Shown here: in pieces, positions 20,103 through 27,005 of the stretch
How the letters are laid out: every line of letters starts with the position of its first letter
Position numbering within the stretch: the stretch's first letter is position 1
NCBI RefSeq assembly: GCF_003002955.1
Contig: NZ_PVTJ01000002.1
Location: 186,001-250,000 of the forward strand
DNA length: 64,000 nucleotides
Direction of reading: 5' to 3'
DNA from: Glycomyces artemisiae
GTDB taxonomy: Bacteria > Actinomycetota > Actinomycetes > Mycobacteriales > Micromonosporaceae
Notes under the pieces: generated by a model
Database searches by the model: none
What the model was told of the DNA's origin: nothing
Seen by the model: the letters and a program-made list of their open reading frames with translations, nothing else
Position numbers and translations under genes: made by a program

Positions 20103-20984
20103 ATGACCGACGACCAGTGGCTCGCACGCCGCTTCGACGAGGACCGCCCGCGGCTGGAGGCCGTGGCGTTCCGGATGCTCGGCTCCTCCGGCGAGGCCGA
20201 GGACGCCGTGCAGGAGGCCTGGTTCCGCCTGGCCGCCTCCGACGCCGACCGCATCGAGAACCTGTCCGGGTGGCTGACCACGGTGGTCGGGCGCGTGTGC
20301 CTGGACCAGCTGCGGCGCAGGAAGTCCCGCGCCGAGCAGCCCATCCCCGAGGCCGGGCCCGAGCCGGCCCCGCTGCCGGGCCTCGCCCCCGCGCCGGACG
20401 ACCCGGAGTCGGCGGCGGTCATGGCCGACTCGGTGGGCCTGGCGCTGCTGGTGGTCCTGGAGACCCTCGAACCGGCCGAGCGGCTCGCGTTCGTCCTCCA
20501 CGACATGTTCGGCGTCCCGTTCACCGACATCGCCCAGATCGTCGACCGGACACCAACGGCCGCAAGGAAGCTCGCAAGCCGGGCCCGCAACCGGGTGCGG
20601 GGCCTCGGCGAGCCGGAGCGCCGCGACGCGGCCCGGCAGCGCCAGGTCGTGGAGGCGTTCATGTCCGCCGCGAAGGAGGGGGACTTCGACGCGCTCGTGT
20701 CGGTGCTCGACCCCGACGTGACGCTCCGGACCGACGCGGCCGAGGTCGGCACCATCCTGCGCGGCGCGGCCACCATCGCGGGCGGCGCGATGACGTTCGC
20801 GGCCATGGCCTCCCAGGCGCAGCTCGTGTTCGTCGACGGCAAGGTCGGCGCGGTCTCCTCGATCCCCGGCCTGCCCACGCGGGTCCTCGTGTTCACCGTC
20901 GAGGACGGCCGGATCACCGCCATGGAGGGCGTCACCGACGCGGCGAGGATCCGCGGCATGGACCTGACGCTCCTCGACGACTGA
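20103..20984 (+). CDS. ECF41-type RNA polymerase sigma factor (SigJ-like) with SnoaL-like C-terminus
   Basis: This 293-residue protein has sigma region 2 (about 8-75; AFRMLGSSGEAEDAVQEAWFRL), region 4 (about 115-175; VLHDMFGVPFTDIAQIVDRT) and a fused SnoaL/NTF2-like domain (about 185-285). In ECF41 factors that domain replaces an anti-sigma and modulates activity. ATG 20103 follows AAGGGACCGG. A promoter of the ECF41 type precedes it. ECF41 factors often regulate a neighbouring carboxymuconolactone decarboxylase or oxidoreductase gene, and none is adjacent here. The signal is unknown. Confidence 0.9.
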   Translation: MTDDQWLARRFDEDRPRLEAVAFRMLGSSGEAEDAVQEAWFRLAASDADRIENLSGWLTTVVGRVCLDQLRRRKSRAEQPIPEAGPEPAPLPGLAPAPDDPESAAVMADSVGLALLVVLETLEPAERLAFVLHDMFGVPFTDIAQIVDRTPTAARKLASRARNRVRGLGEPERRDAARQRQVVEAFMSAAKEGDFDALVSVLDPDVTLRTDAAEVGTILRGAATIAGGAMTFAAMASQAQLVFVDGKVGAVSSIPGLPTRVLVFTVEDGRITAMEGVTDAARIRGMDLTLLDD

Positions 20985-21024
20985 GACGGCGCCGGGACTC
21001 CCGGAATCGTGTCATCCATCGTTC

Positions 21025-21065
21025 CTCGATCGGTATCTATTGACTTTCGATAGATACCGATCGAG
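21025..21065. promoter_or_regulatory. 41-bp inverted repeat with embedded promoter upstream of DUF2975
   Basis: 16-bp perfect arms CTCGATCGGTATCTAT (21025-21040) and ATAGATACCGATCGAG (21050-21065) surround a 9-bp centre. TTGACT (21040-21045) and GAGAAT (21063-21068) are spaced by 17 bp, forming a sigma-70 promoter inside the palindrome. The predicted start site coincides with ATG 21075. The HTH protein encoded two genes on is the likely binder. Confidence 0.65.
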
Positions 21066-21074
21066 AATCGATGC

Positions 21075-21563
21075 ATGAACCAGTTCTTCACCCTCATCCT
21101 GCGGCTCGCGATCGCCGCCGCCCTCCTCGCCTCCCTCTTCGGCCAGATCATGATCGTCCCCAATTCGGGCATGCTGGAGTTCCAGCGCGACTACGGCCAC
21201 GACCTCGCTCCGATCCTCGCCGCCGCCTCGATCATCGGCGTCGCCTGCGTCCAGGTCATGCTCGTCGCGGGCTGGATGCTCCTCGGCATGATCGACCGCG
21301 ACGCGATCTTCAGCCGCAAGGCGTTCCGCTGGATCGACGTCATCATCGGCGCCGCGCTCGCGGGCGTGCTCCTCTCGCTCGCGGTGACCGCGTGCTTCTT
21401 CGCCCTCGACCCCGGGATCGACGAGATGGTCTTCTTCGGCGCGATGCTCGGCCTGGCCTCGTGCATCGGGGCCGGGTGCTCGTTCGCCATGCTCATGGTC
21501 ATCATGCGGGGGCTCCTGCGCAAGGCCACCGAGCTGAAGACCGAGATGGCCGAGGTCATCTGA
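21075..21563 (+). CDS. DUF2975 membrane protein
   Basis: This 162-residue protein has four predicted transmembrane helices (about 5-25, 47-70, 90-112 and 122-145) and belongs to the DUF2975 family. Members are almost always encoded with a small XRE/YozG-type DNA-binding protein, as here, and their function is unknown. The start lies six bases past a -10-like GAGAAT with no Shine-Dalgarno, so the message is probably leaderless. Its TGA shares one base with the next gene's ATG (TGATG). A membrane sensor controlling the HTH partner is a reasonable guess, not shown. Confidence 0.82.
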   Translation: MNQFFTLILRLAIAAALLASLFGQIMIVPNSGMLEFQRDYGHDLAPILAAASIIGVACVQVMLVAGWMLLGMIDRDAIFSRKAFRWIDVIIGAALAGVLLSLAVTACFFALDPGIDEMVFFGAMLGLASCIGAGCSFAMLMVIMRGLLRKATELKTEMAEVI

Positions 21564-21829
21564 TGGCCATCGCGGTGGACATCGACCTGCTGCTCGCCAA
21601 GCGCGGCATGTCCGTGGGCGAGTTCGCCGAGGCGGTGGGGATCAGCCCCGCGAACGTCGCGGTCCTCAAGAACGGGCGCGCGAAGGCCGTGCGGTTCTCC
21701 ACGCTCGAAGCGATCTGCCGGGTCCTCGACTGCCAGCCCGGGGACGTGCTCCGCTTCGTCCCCGAACCGGAGTTAGGAACAGCGAACGGCGGCACCGGAG
21801 ACCGGTGCCGCCGTCTCCGTCTTCCCTAG
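21563..21829 (+). CDS. Small YozG-type XRE helix-turn-helix regulator
   Basis: This 88-residue protein has a helix-turn-helix at about residues 8-65 (LLAKRGMSVGEFAEAVGIS, then LEAICRVLDCQPGDVL), typical of DUF2975 partners. Those usually stop soon after the FxPE sequence. Here translation continues about 17 residues through a TTA leucine codon (21773-21775) and a 13-bp terminator-like hairpin, ending at a TAG shared with the convergent reductase gene. It probably binds the 41-bp palindrome upstream of its operon. The C-terminal tail is low in information and may be non-functional. Confidence 0.8.
   Translation: MAIAVDIDLLLAKRGMSVGEFAEAVGISPANVAVLKNGRAKAVRFSTLEAICRVLDCQPGDVLRFVPEPELGTANGGTGDRCRRLRLP
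21786..21814. terminator. Terminator hairpin within the 3' end of the HTH gene
   Basis: A perfect 13-bp stem (ACGGCGGCACCGG / CCGGTGCCGCCGT) with loop AGA lies between the convergent HTH and aldo/keto reductase genes. It is inside the last codons of the HTH frame and 12 bp past the reductase stop on the other strand. Confidence 0.65.
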
Positions 21830-22662
21830 TGCCCGAACTGGTCCGAGTCGGCCGCCGCGGCCTCGCCGCGGTCCAGGCCCGACAGGGCCTCGACGTCGGC
21901 CGGGTCCAGCTCGAAGCCGAACACGTCGAGGTTCTGCTCCAGGCGCTCGGCGTTCGAGGACTTCACGGCCACCGCCAGGCCGAGCTCCAGGTGCCAGCGC
22001 AGCACGATCTGCCCCGGCGTCCTGCCGTACTTCTCGGCGAGCGCGGTCACGAGCGGGTCCTTGCGGACCTCGCCGCCCGCGCCGCCGATCGGGGACCAGG
22101 ACTGGGTGACGATGCCCTTCGCGGCGTCGTACTCGCGCGAGGCGTCGCGGGTCGTGAAGGGGCTCAACTGGATCTGGTTGACGTCGGGCACGACCCCGGT
22201 GGCGTCGATGATCCGGTCGAGGTGCGCGGGCTTGAAGTTCGAGGTGCCGATCGCCTTGACGCGGCCCGATTCGAGCAGCTGCGCGAGGCCCTGCCAGGCC
22301 TCGACGTATTTGCCGTGGTCCGGGTTGGGCCAGTGGATGAGCAGCAGGTCGAGGTAGTCGAGGCCGAGGCGGTCGAGCGCGCGCTCGGCGGCCTCGGCGG
22401 CGAGGTCCACGCCGTGCCATTCGCGGTTGAACTTGGTGGTGACGAACAGGTCCTCGCGGGCGACGCCGGAGGCCTTGAGGCCCAGGCCGACGCCGCGCTC
22501 GTTGCGGTAGTTCTCGGCGGTGTCGACGAGGCGGTAGCCGAGTCCGATCGCCTCGGCGACCACCCGCTCGGCCTCGGCGTCGTCCATGGGCCAGGTGCCC
22601 AGGCCCAGGCGCGGCATGGCGGCGCCGTGGACGAGGTCGACCGTGGGTGCGGTGGGAGCCAC
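21826..22662 (-). CDS. Aldo/keto reductase
   Basis: This 278-residue TIM-barrel NADPH-dependent reductase has a complete catalytic tetrad: D47, Y52 (DTAENYRNE), K77 (TTKFNREW) and H110 (LLIHWPNPDH). It is most like the AKR5/2,5-diketo-D-gluconate reductase group. KSSNAERLEQN near residue 235 is the NADPH phosphate-binding segment. It acts on soluble carbonyl compounds in the cytoplasm. It is divergent from the rhodanese gene with a 118-bp gap that contains CTTTGTA repeats, so both may answer to one redox- or electrophile-sensing regulator. The physiological substrate is unknown. Confidence 0.9.
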   Translation of the reverse strand: MAPTAPTVDLVHGAAMPRLGLGTWPMDDAEAERVVAEAIGLGYRLVDTAENYRNERGVGLGLKASGVAREDLFVTTKFNREWHGVDLAAEAAERALDRLGLDYLDLLLIHWPNPDHGKYVEAWQGLAQLLESGRVKAIGTSNFKPAHLDRIIDATGVVPDVNQIQLSPFTTRDASREYDAAKGIVTQSWSPIGGAGGEVRKDPLVTALAEKYGRTPGQIVLRWHLELGLAVAVKSSNAERLEQNLDVFGFELDPADVEALSGLDRGEAAAADSDQFGH

Positions 22663-22731
22663 GATTGCGTCCCTCTCTCATCGGTTGCGGTTCGGCGTCT
22701 AACGCTACCTCCCGCCCCGACAGGTGGCGCG

Positions 22732-22764
22732 CTTTGTACCAGTGCAAAGAAATCTTTGTATTGG
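22732..22764. promoter_or_regulatory. Operator-like repeats between reductase and rhodanese genes
   Basis: CTTTGTA occurs at 22732-22738 and 22754-22760, 22 bp apart. The interval 22739-22764 is a 26-bp dyad with 10 of 12 arm bases paired (CCAGTGCAAAGA / TCTTTGTATTGG around AA). The pattern resembles binding sites of small winged-helix regulators. No regulator gene is adjacent. Confidence 0.5.
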
Positions 22765-22780
22765 CATGTACATTCGATGC

Positions 22781-23251
22781 ATGGGAACGAATGAGAACGC
22801 CGCGCTGCGCGTGCCCCCGGCCTCCCCCGCCGACGCGCTCGCCCACTTCACCGGCCTGCTGACCTTCAGCACCGACGTCTCCGACGTGTTCGCCGCCGCC
22901 GACCTGGAGGACCCCGGCTTCACGCTCGTCGACACCCGCGGCGCAGCCGCCTGGTTCCAGGGCCGCGTCCCCGGGGCCGTGCACCTGCCGACCGACGAGA
23001 TCGCCGCGCGCGCAAGCGGACTCGTCGACGCCTCCAAGCCCGTGGTCGTGTACTGCTGGGGCCCCGGCTGCAACGGCGCCTACCGCGCGGCCGTCGAGTT
23101 CGCGAAGCTCGGCTACCGGGTGAAGTACATGATGGGCGGCTACGAGTACTGGGTGCGCGAGGGCCTCCCGGTCGCCACCGACGCCGGCGTCGAACGCGGC
23201 CGCCCCGACCCGCTGACCGCCCCGTCGAGCGGCGTCTCCTGCGACTGCTGA
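22781..23251 (+). CDS. Rhodanese-like sulfurtransferase domain protein
   Basis: This 156-residue single rhodanese domain protein has an active-site loop YCWGPGCNGA with C92 as presumed persulfide-carrying cysteine and a second cysteine C97. DTRGAAAWFQGRVPGAVHLP is the typical CDC25/rhodanese strand-loop. A CDC tail closes the protein. TACATT at 22769-22774 lies six bases before ATG 22781 and there is no Shine-Dalgarno, so the transcript may be leaderless. Rhodanese proteins move sulfane sulfur in thiol or cyanide detoxification. A longer start (ATG 22766) is possible but would separate the -10 from its start. Confidence 0.85.
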   Translation: MGTNENAALRVPPASPADALAHFTGLLTFSTDVSDVFAAADLEDPGFTLVDTRGAAAWFQGRVPGAVHLPTDEIAARASGLVDASKPVVVYCWGPGCNGAYRAAVEFAKLGYRVKYMMGGYEYWVREGLPVATDAGVERGRPDPLTAPSSGVSCDC

Positions 23252-23288
23252 GGTGATGCCGACACGGACACCTCGACCGATGCTAGAC

Positions 23289-23305
23289 TGGACTAACTTA
23301 GTCCA
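23289..23305. promoter_or_regulatory. 17-bp palindrome upstream of the antitoxin gene
   Basis: TGGACTAACTTAGTCCA has perfect 8-bp arms around a central base. It overlaps the promoter (TAGACT at 23284-23289 as possible -10) and runs into the AGGAGG ribosome site at 23305-23310. The position fits autorepression by the toxin-antitoxin complex. Confidence 0.65.
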
Positions 23306-23315
23306 GGAGGTTGCT

Positions 23316-23564
23316 GTGGACATGCTCGCTCACGAATACAACATCCACGAAGCGAAGACCCACCTGTCGAAGATCGTGGAACGGGTCGAACGCGGCGAGG
23401 AGATCATCATCGACCGGGCCGGGAAGCCGGTCGCGAAGATCGTGCCGCTGGTACAGCACGTGCAGCGGACGAGCTTCGGGATGTTCAAGGACCGGTTCGA
23501 GCTGCCCGGCGACTGGGACTCCGAGGAGACGAACCGGTCCATCGCCGAAGACTGGGAAGTCTGA
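23316..23564 (+). CDS. Type II antitoxin, Phd/YefM family
   Basis: This 82-residue protein has the Phd/YefM N-terminal DNA-binding fold (NIHEAKTHLSKIVERVERGE, then IIIDRAGKPVAKIVPL). Its C-terminal tail is acidic and tryptophan-containing, and probably wraps the toxin. AGGAGG at 23305-23310 serves either GTG 23316 (5-nt spacing) or ATG 23322 (11-nt); GTG is preferred, and the alternative shortens the protein by two residues. It lies 3 bp before the toxin gene. Expression is probably autoregulated through the 17-bp palindrome. Confidence 0.9.
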   Translation: MDMLAHEYNIHEAKTHLSKIVERVERGEEIIIDRAGKPVAKIVPLVQHVQRTSFGMFKDRFELPGDWDSEETNRSIAEDWEV

Positions 23565-23567
23565 CCG

Positions 23568-23945
23568 GTGCGCCTGCTCCTCGACACGCACGTAGTGCTC
23601 TGGTGGTTCCGGGGCGACACCGACCAGTTCACCGAGAACATGCGGGAACTGCTCCGCAACGAGCTCGAAGTGTTCATCAGCCCGATCAGCCTGCTGGAAA
23701 TCGAGCTGAAGCGCGCCCGCGGCAAGCTGCCGGTGCCCGACGACTTCACCGAGGCCGTCCGATCCAGCGACTTCCGGGAGCTCCCCGTCCGGCACAACCA
23801 CGCGATCGCGGCAGGCCGCCTCCCCGACATCCATCGCGATCCGTTCGACCGGTTCCTCATCGCGCAGGCCCGGTGCGACAACGCCGCGCTCGTGACGCGC
23901 GACGCGGTGATCCCCAAGTACGACGTCGAGGTGCTCGCGGTCTGA
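23568..23945 (+). CDS. PIN-domain ribonuclease toxin, VapC-like
   Basis: This 125-residue PIN-domain protein shows the acidic metal-binding residues D6 (LLLDTHVVLWW), E44 (SLLEIELKRA) and D91/D94 (HRDPFDRFLIAQA), so the Mg-dependent RNase site appears intact. It starts with GTG 23568 right after the antitoxin stop. VapC-type toxins cleave tRNA or rRNA when the antitoxin is degraded. The Phd-like antitoxin with a PIN toxin of the WWF/LIAQA subgroup is a common pairing in actinomycetes. Confidence 0.9.
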   Translation: MRLLLDTHVVLWWFRGDTDQFTENMRELLRNELEVFISPISLLEIELKRARGKLPVPDDFTEAVRSSDFRELPVRHNHAIAAGRLPDIHRDPFDRFLIAQARCDNAALVTRDAVIPKYDVEVLAV

Positions 23946-24010
23946 ACCCGTCGGCGTGCAGATCGGCACCGCGTACGCGACGACGTTCGAGCTCGTGGCC
24001 TTCCGGGGCT

Positions 24011-24043
24011 GGTGCGGGGGCCGGGTCGCCCGGCCCCCGCACC
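24011..24043. terminator. Strong bidirectional hairpin after the toxin gene
   Basis: A perfect 15-bp GC stem (GGTGCGGGGGCCGGG / CCCGGCCCCCGCACC) with loop TCG lies between convergent transcription units. Confidence 0.75.
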
Positions 24044-24064
24044 GCTCTGGGGTTGCCGGAACGC

Positions 24065-24835
24065 CTAGAAGCCGCCTTCGAGGACGCCGGTCTCGCCGTC
24101 CTCGCCGGTCGCGGTGACGGTGAAGCCGTCGCCGTCGGCGCTGCGCGGACCCCCGTTGGGGTCGAACTGGCCCGCGAGCGTGTACTCGTTCCCGGCGGGG
24201 ACGACCGCGCCGTCCTTCAACGTCCAGCGCAGGACCGCGTAGCCGTCCTCGCTGGTGTAGACGGCTTCAGTGAAGAGGTTGTCGTCGGTGGTCCACGAGT
24301 CGAGGTAGGCGAGGCCCTCGCCTTCGGCGAGGCGCAGCTCCACTTCGAGGCCCGTGAGGGCCTCCTCGGAGCGGAACTTCACGACCGACTGGGTCCAGTA
24401 GTCGGAGTTGTTCGGGTCGAGGGACCCTTCGCAGTGCAGCCAGTCGGGGGCCTCGGGCTCCTGCGTGCCGTCGTCGCCTTCGGCGCTGCTGCCGGACCCG
24501 GAGGGCCCTTCGGGGGTGGTCTCGCCGCCCGTGTCCTCTTCCGCCGCTTCGCTTTCGGAGGTCTGGGCGCCGGGGCCCGCGGCGGGCGGGGCCGGGTCGG
24601 GGTCCGCGGACGGCACCCCCTGGGTGAGTCCGAACAGGACGACGCCGCCGATGAGGACGACGGCGGCGCCGGTGGCCAGCGCCAGGTGCGGGACGCGCCA
24701 GCGCGCGCGTTCGGGTGCGGCGGCGGCGCCGCGGGGCGCGCGCATGCCTTCGGCGACGCGGCTCCACATGCGGTCCGTGTCGGGTTCGAAGTCCTCGGCG
24801 TGGACGCGGAGCCTGTCGGGCAGTTCCTCGCTCAC
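24065..24835 (-). CDS. Membrane-anchored partner of a SigE-family sigma factor
   Basis: This 256-residue protein has an N-terminal cytoplasmic part (1-48), one transmembrane helix (about 50-70, LALATGAAVVLIGGVVLFG), a Pro/Glu/Ser-rich linker (about 75-125) and a C-terminal extracytoplasmic beta-rich domain (about 130-256). The last part (YTLAGQFDPNGGPRSADGD) resembles carbohydrate-binding-module-like folds, but I cannot assign it firmly. The GTG start overlaps the sigma gene stop (GTGA), so it is in the anti-sigma position. No zinc-finger HxxxCxxC motif is visible, so anti-sigma function is inferred only from gene order. Confidence 0.65.
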   Translation of the reverse strand: MSEELPDRLRVHAEDFEPDTDRMWSRVAEGMRAPRGAAAAPERARWRVPHLALATGAAVVLIGGVVLFGLTQGVPSADPDPAPPAAGPGAQTSESEAAEEDTGGETTPEGPSGSGSSAEGDDGTQEPEAPDWLHCEGSLDPNNSDYWTQSVVKFRSEEALTGLEVELRLAEGEGLAYLDSWTTDDNLFTEAVYTSEDGYAVLRWTLKDGAVVPAGNEYTLAGQFDPNGGPRSADGDGFTVTATGEDGETGVLEGGF

Positions 24836-25377
24836 GACACCACCCCGTTCCTGATGGGCGCCCACGCGGGGCCGTCCTGCGAGGGCCCGAGGAGGCGGCG
24901 CAGGTCGGCGAGCCCTTTGGAGGTCTGGGATTTGACGGTGCCGACGGAGATGCCGAGGGCGTCGGCGGTCTCGCGCTCGGACAGGCCGAGGGAGTGGCGC
25001 AGGACCACGCAGGCGCGGCGGCGCATGGGGAGCCGGTCGAGGGCGGCGCGCACGTCGACGACGGCGGCGGTGTCGGGGCCTTCGGCGGCTTCGGTCGGCT
25101 TCTGCCAGAAGAGGGTGTTGCGGCGGCGTTCGCGCACGGCGGCGCGGATGCGGGTCTTGGCGAGGTTCGCGACGATGCCGCGCGCGTAGGCGATCTGCGA
25201 GCGGGCCCGGCGGGCCTGGTCCCATTGGCGCCACACGGCGAGCATGGCGTCGGCGGCGATGTCCTCCGCGGCGGTGCGCTCGCCGACGAGCATCCACGCG
25301 AAGCGCGCGAGCTCGGCGTGGTGCCGCTCGAAGAAGGCGCGGAAGGCGTCCTCGTCGAGTGCAGCGGGGACGTCCAA
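24832..25377 (-). CDS. SigE-family ECF RNA polymerase sigma factor
   Basis: This 181-residue sigma-70 family protein has region 2 (about 10-85; HHAELARFAWMLVGERTAAED) and region 4 (about 110-165; LRHSLGLSERETADALGIS). It belongs to the actinobacterial SigE/SCO-type ECF group whose genes are paired with single-pass membrane proteins. The start is an unusual TTG at 25377, supported by GGAAGG eight bases upstream and by a family-like N-terminus (VPAALDEDAFRAFFERHH). It is followed by its coupled membrane partner, so it probably responds to an envelope or extracellular signal. Confidence 0.88.
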   Translation of the reverse strand: MDVPAALDEDAFRAFFERHHAELARFAWMLVGERTAAEDIAADAMLAVWRQWDQARRARSQIAYARGIVANLAKTRIRAAVRERRRNTLFWQKPTEAAEGPDTAAVVDVRAALDRLPMRRRACVVLRHSLGLSERETADALGISVGTVKSQTSKGLADLRRLLGPSQDGPAWAPIRNGVVS

Positions 25378-25721
25378 CGGGGGCCTTCCGGTCGCGATGC
25401 GGGGAGGCGATTCTAGCAGCAGGACCGTGACCCCCTCACGTTCCGTTGCACGACAGGCGCAGGCACCCCCGGTGCCCGCGCCTGTCGATCTCCCATGGCA
25501 GGAAGCCCATCCGTGGAACCAGCGGAGTCGTTACGGGCGGCGCGCCATGGCGGGGGTGGTGGTGAACGTCGTTGCGGACATCGCGGCCCGTCCCTCCGGT
25601 AGCTGTGCGGTGCGGCGGAGCCGGGTTGCCGCACCGTCTCACAGTCGCCGCGGACGCCCCGAAGGTTGCCGCCGGTCCGGGATTTTCCCGAAGTTTTTTC
25701 GCAGTGAAGCGCCGGTGCAGG
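25378..25721. other. Gap of 344 bp between glycosyltransferase and sigma genes
   Basis: It contains the hairpin at 25451-25487. On the minus strand TAGAAT (25415-25410) could be a -10 for the sigma gene. A small hairpin with an adjacent six-base T run (about 25677-25699) reads on the plus strand, where no gene needs it. No coding sequence is credible. Confidence 0.45.
25451..25487. terminator. Hairpin between the glycosyltransferase and sigma genes
   Basis: CGACAGGCGC pairs with GCGCCTGTCG, and an inner GGCACC/GGTGCC stem continues it after a single A/C mismatch, with loop CCC. It lies past the glycosyltransferase stop on the minus strand and probably ends that transcript. Confidence 0.55.
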
Positions 25722-27005
25722 TCAGCCGATGCGGGCGGGGGCGGTGAGTCCGGTGAAGAGGTTGTCGAAGACGGCGGTGCGGTCGAAGCGCATCGCGTGG
25801 GCGCGGGCGCGCTCGGCCCGGTCGGCCCGTTCGGCGGGGTCCATCGAGACGGCGAGGTCGATCGCGGCGGCGAGGGCCTTCGGGTCGGCGGCGGGGACCT
25901 CGATGGCGTGGTCGCCCACGGCTTCGGGGATGCCGCCGGTGGCGGTGGTGATGACGGGGCCGCCGCCGGCGAGCAGCTTCTCGACGAGGGCGATGCCGAA
26001 GGTCTCGACGAACTCGGGGCGCGGCTTCGACGGCAGCGCGTAGGCGGCGCAGCCGTTCATGAGCAGCGGCTTCTCCTCGTCGCTCACGTCGGTGAGGAAC
26101 ACGATGCGGTCGTCCCCGGTGGCGAGGGCCTTCGTGTCCGCGAGGGCCGGGCCGGTCCCGGCGATGACGAGCCGGTGCGTCTGCGCCGCGGCGGAGTCGC
26201 GGTAGGCGGCGATGAGGTCGTCGGCGCCTTTCGCGGCGGCGACGCGGGAGAGGAACAGCACGTACCCGTCGCGGGCGAGGCCGCGCGCGGCGAGCGCCGC
26301 GTCGACGGCCGCCGGGTCGAGGTCGGTGTAGGCGGCGGCGTCGACGGCCGGGTAGGAGACCTGGACGCGCGCGGCGACCTCCTCGGCGAACCGGGTGCCG
26401 AGGGCGAGGTCGACCTGCGCCGCTTCTGCTTCGATGAGGTCCTTCGTGTACTGGGAGACCGCGACGCACCGGTCGTTGGCGAGGTAGGTGGTGAACAGGG
26501 CGGCGGCGGCGCCGAGCTCGCCGCGTTCGAGGCAGCCGCGCACGACGTTCGTGATGTCGGAGCCGACCGCTTCGGCGATGGTGGTGACGTCCGCTTCGAG
26601 CCCTGCGGCGCGCACCGACCGGAGCGCGTCGACGACGGCGTTCGCGTGGGGGGACAGGTACATCGACATGCACACGGTCGGCACGCCGTCGGTGAACAGC
26701 TCGACGAGGCGGCCGGTCATGCCGAGGAGGTGGCGCCCGTCGGGGACGCGGTAGTCCCCGACGGGTCCGGGCCGCTCGACGGTGATGCCCTCCGAGTAGG
26801 GGAGGAGTTCGTCGAGCGGTTTGAGCGGCAGTCCCGCGGCCTTGAGCGTCTCGATCGGCCAGGTCACGATCCGCACGTCGTCGAAGCCGCGGGTGAGGGC
26901 GACTTCGGCGAGGCCGCGGGCCTCGGTGGCGTGGCCGCACACGACCGGGTCGGCGCGGACGACGATGACGAGGCGGCGCTGCGGGCCGCGGGACTGCTCG
27001 GTCAC
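25722..27005 (-). CDS. Glycosyltransferase, GT4/GT-B type
   Basis: This 427-residue GT-B-fold glycosyltransferase starts VVRADPVVCGHATEARGL and has a C-terminal Rossmann half with VLFLSRVAAAKGADDLI (about 255) and the donor-binding PRPEFVETFGIALVEKLLAG (about 345), typical of GT4 retaining enzymes. No signal peptide or membrane segment is seen. Its GTG start overlaps the GH92 stop (GTGA) behind AGGAG, so it is co-translated with the mannosidase. The donor and acceptor are unknown. Similar proteins are described as glycosyl transferase group 1 or trehalose-synthase-like. Confidence 0.82.
   Translation of the reverse strand: MTEQSRGPQRRLVIVVRADPVVCGHATEARGLAEVALTRGFDDVRIVTWPIETLKAAGLPLKPLDELLPYSEGITVERPGPVGDYRVPDGRHLLGMTGRLVELFTDGVPTVCMSMYLSPHANAVVDALRSVRAAGLEADVTTIAEAVGSDITNVVRGCLERGELGAAAALFTTYLANDRCVAVSQYTKDLIEAEAAQVDLALGTRFAEEVAARVQVSYPAVDAAAYTDLDPAAVDAALAARGLARDGYVLFLSRVAAAKGADDLIAAYRDSAAAQTHRLVIAGTGPALADTKALATGDDRIVFLTDVSDEEKPLLMNGCAAYALPSKPRPEFVETFGIALVEKLLAGGGPVITTATGGIPEAVGDHAIEVPAADPKALAAAIDLAVSMDPAERADRAERARAHAMRFDRTAVFDNLFTGLTAPARIG

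Noticed and set aside
25677..25699. T-tailed hairpin on the plus strand
   Set aside because: CGGGA/TCCCG with a short T run reads on the plus strand, but no plus-strand gene ends there; on the minus strand the Ts precede the stem.
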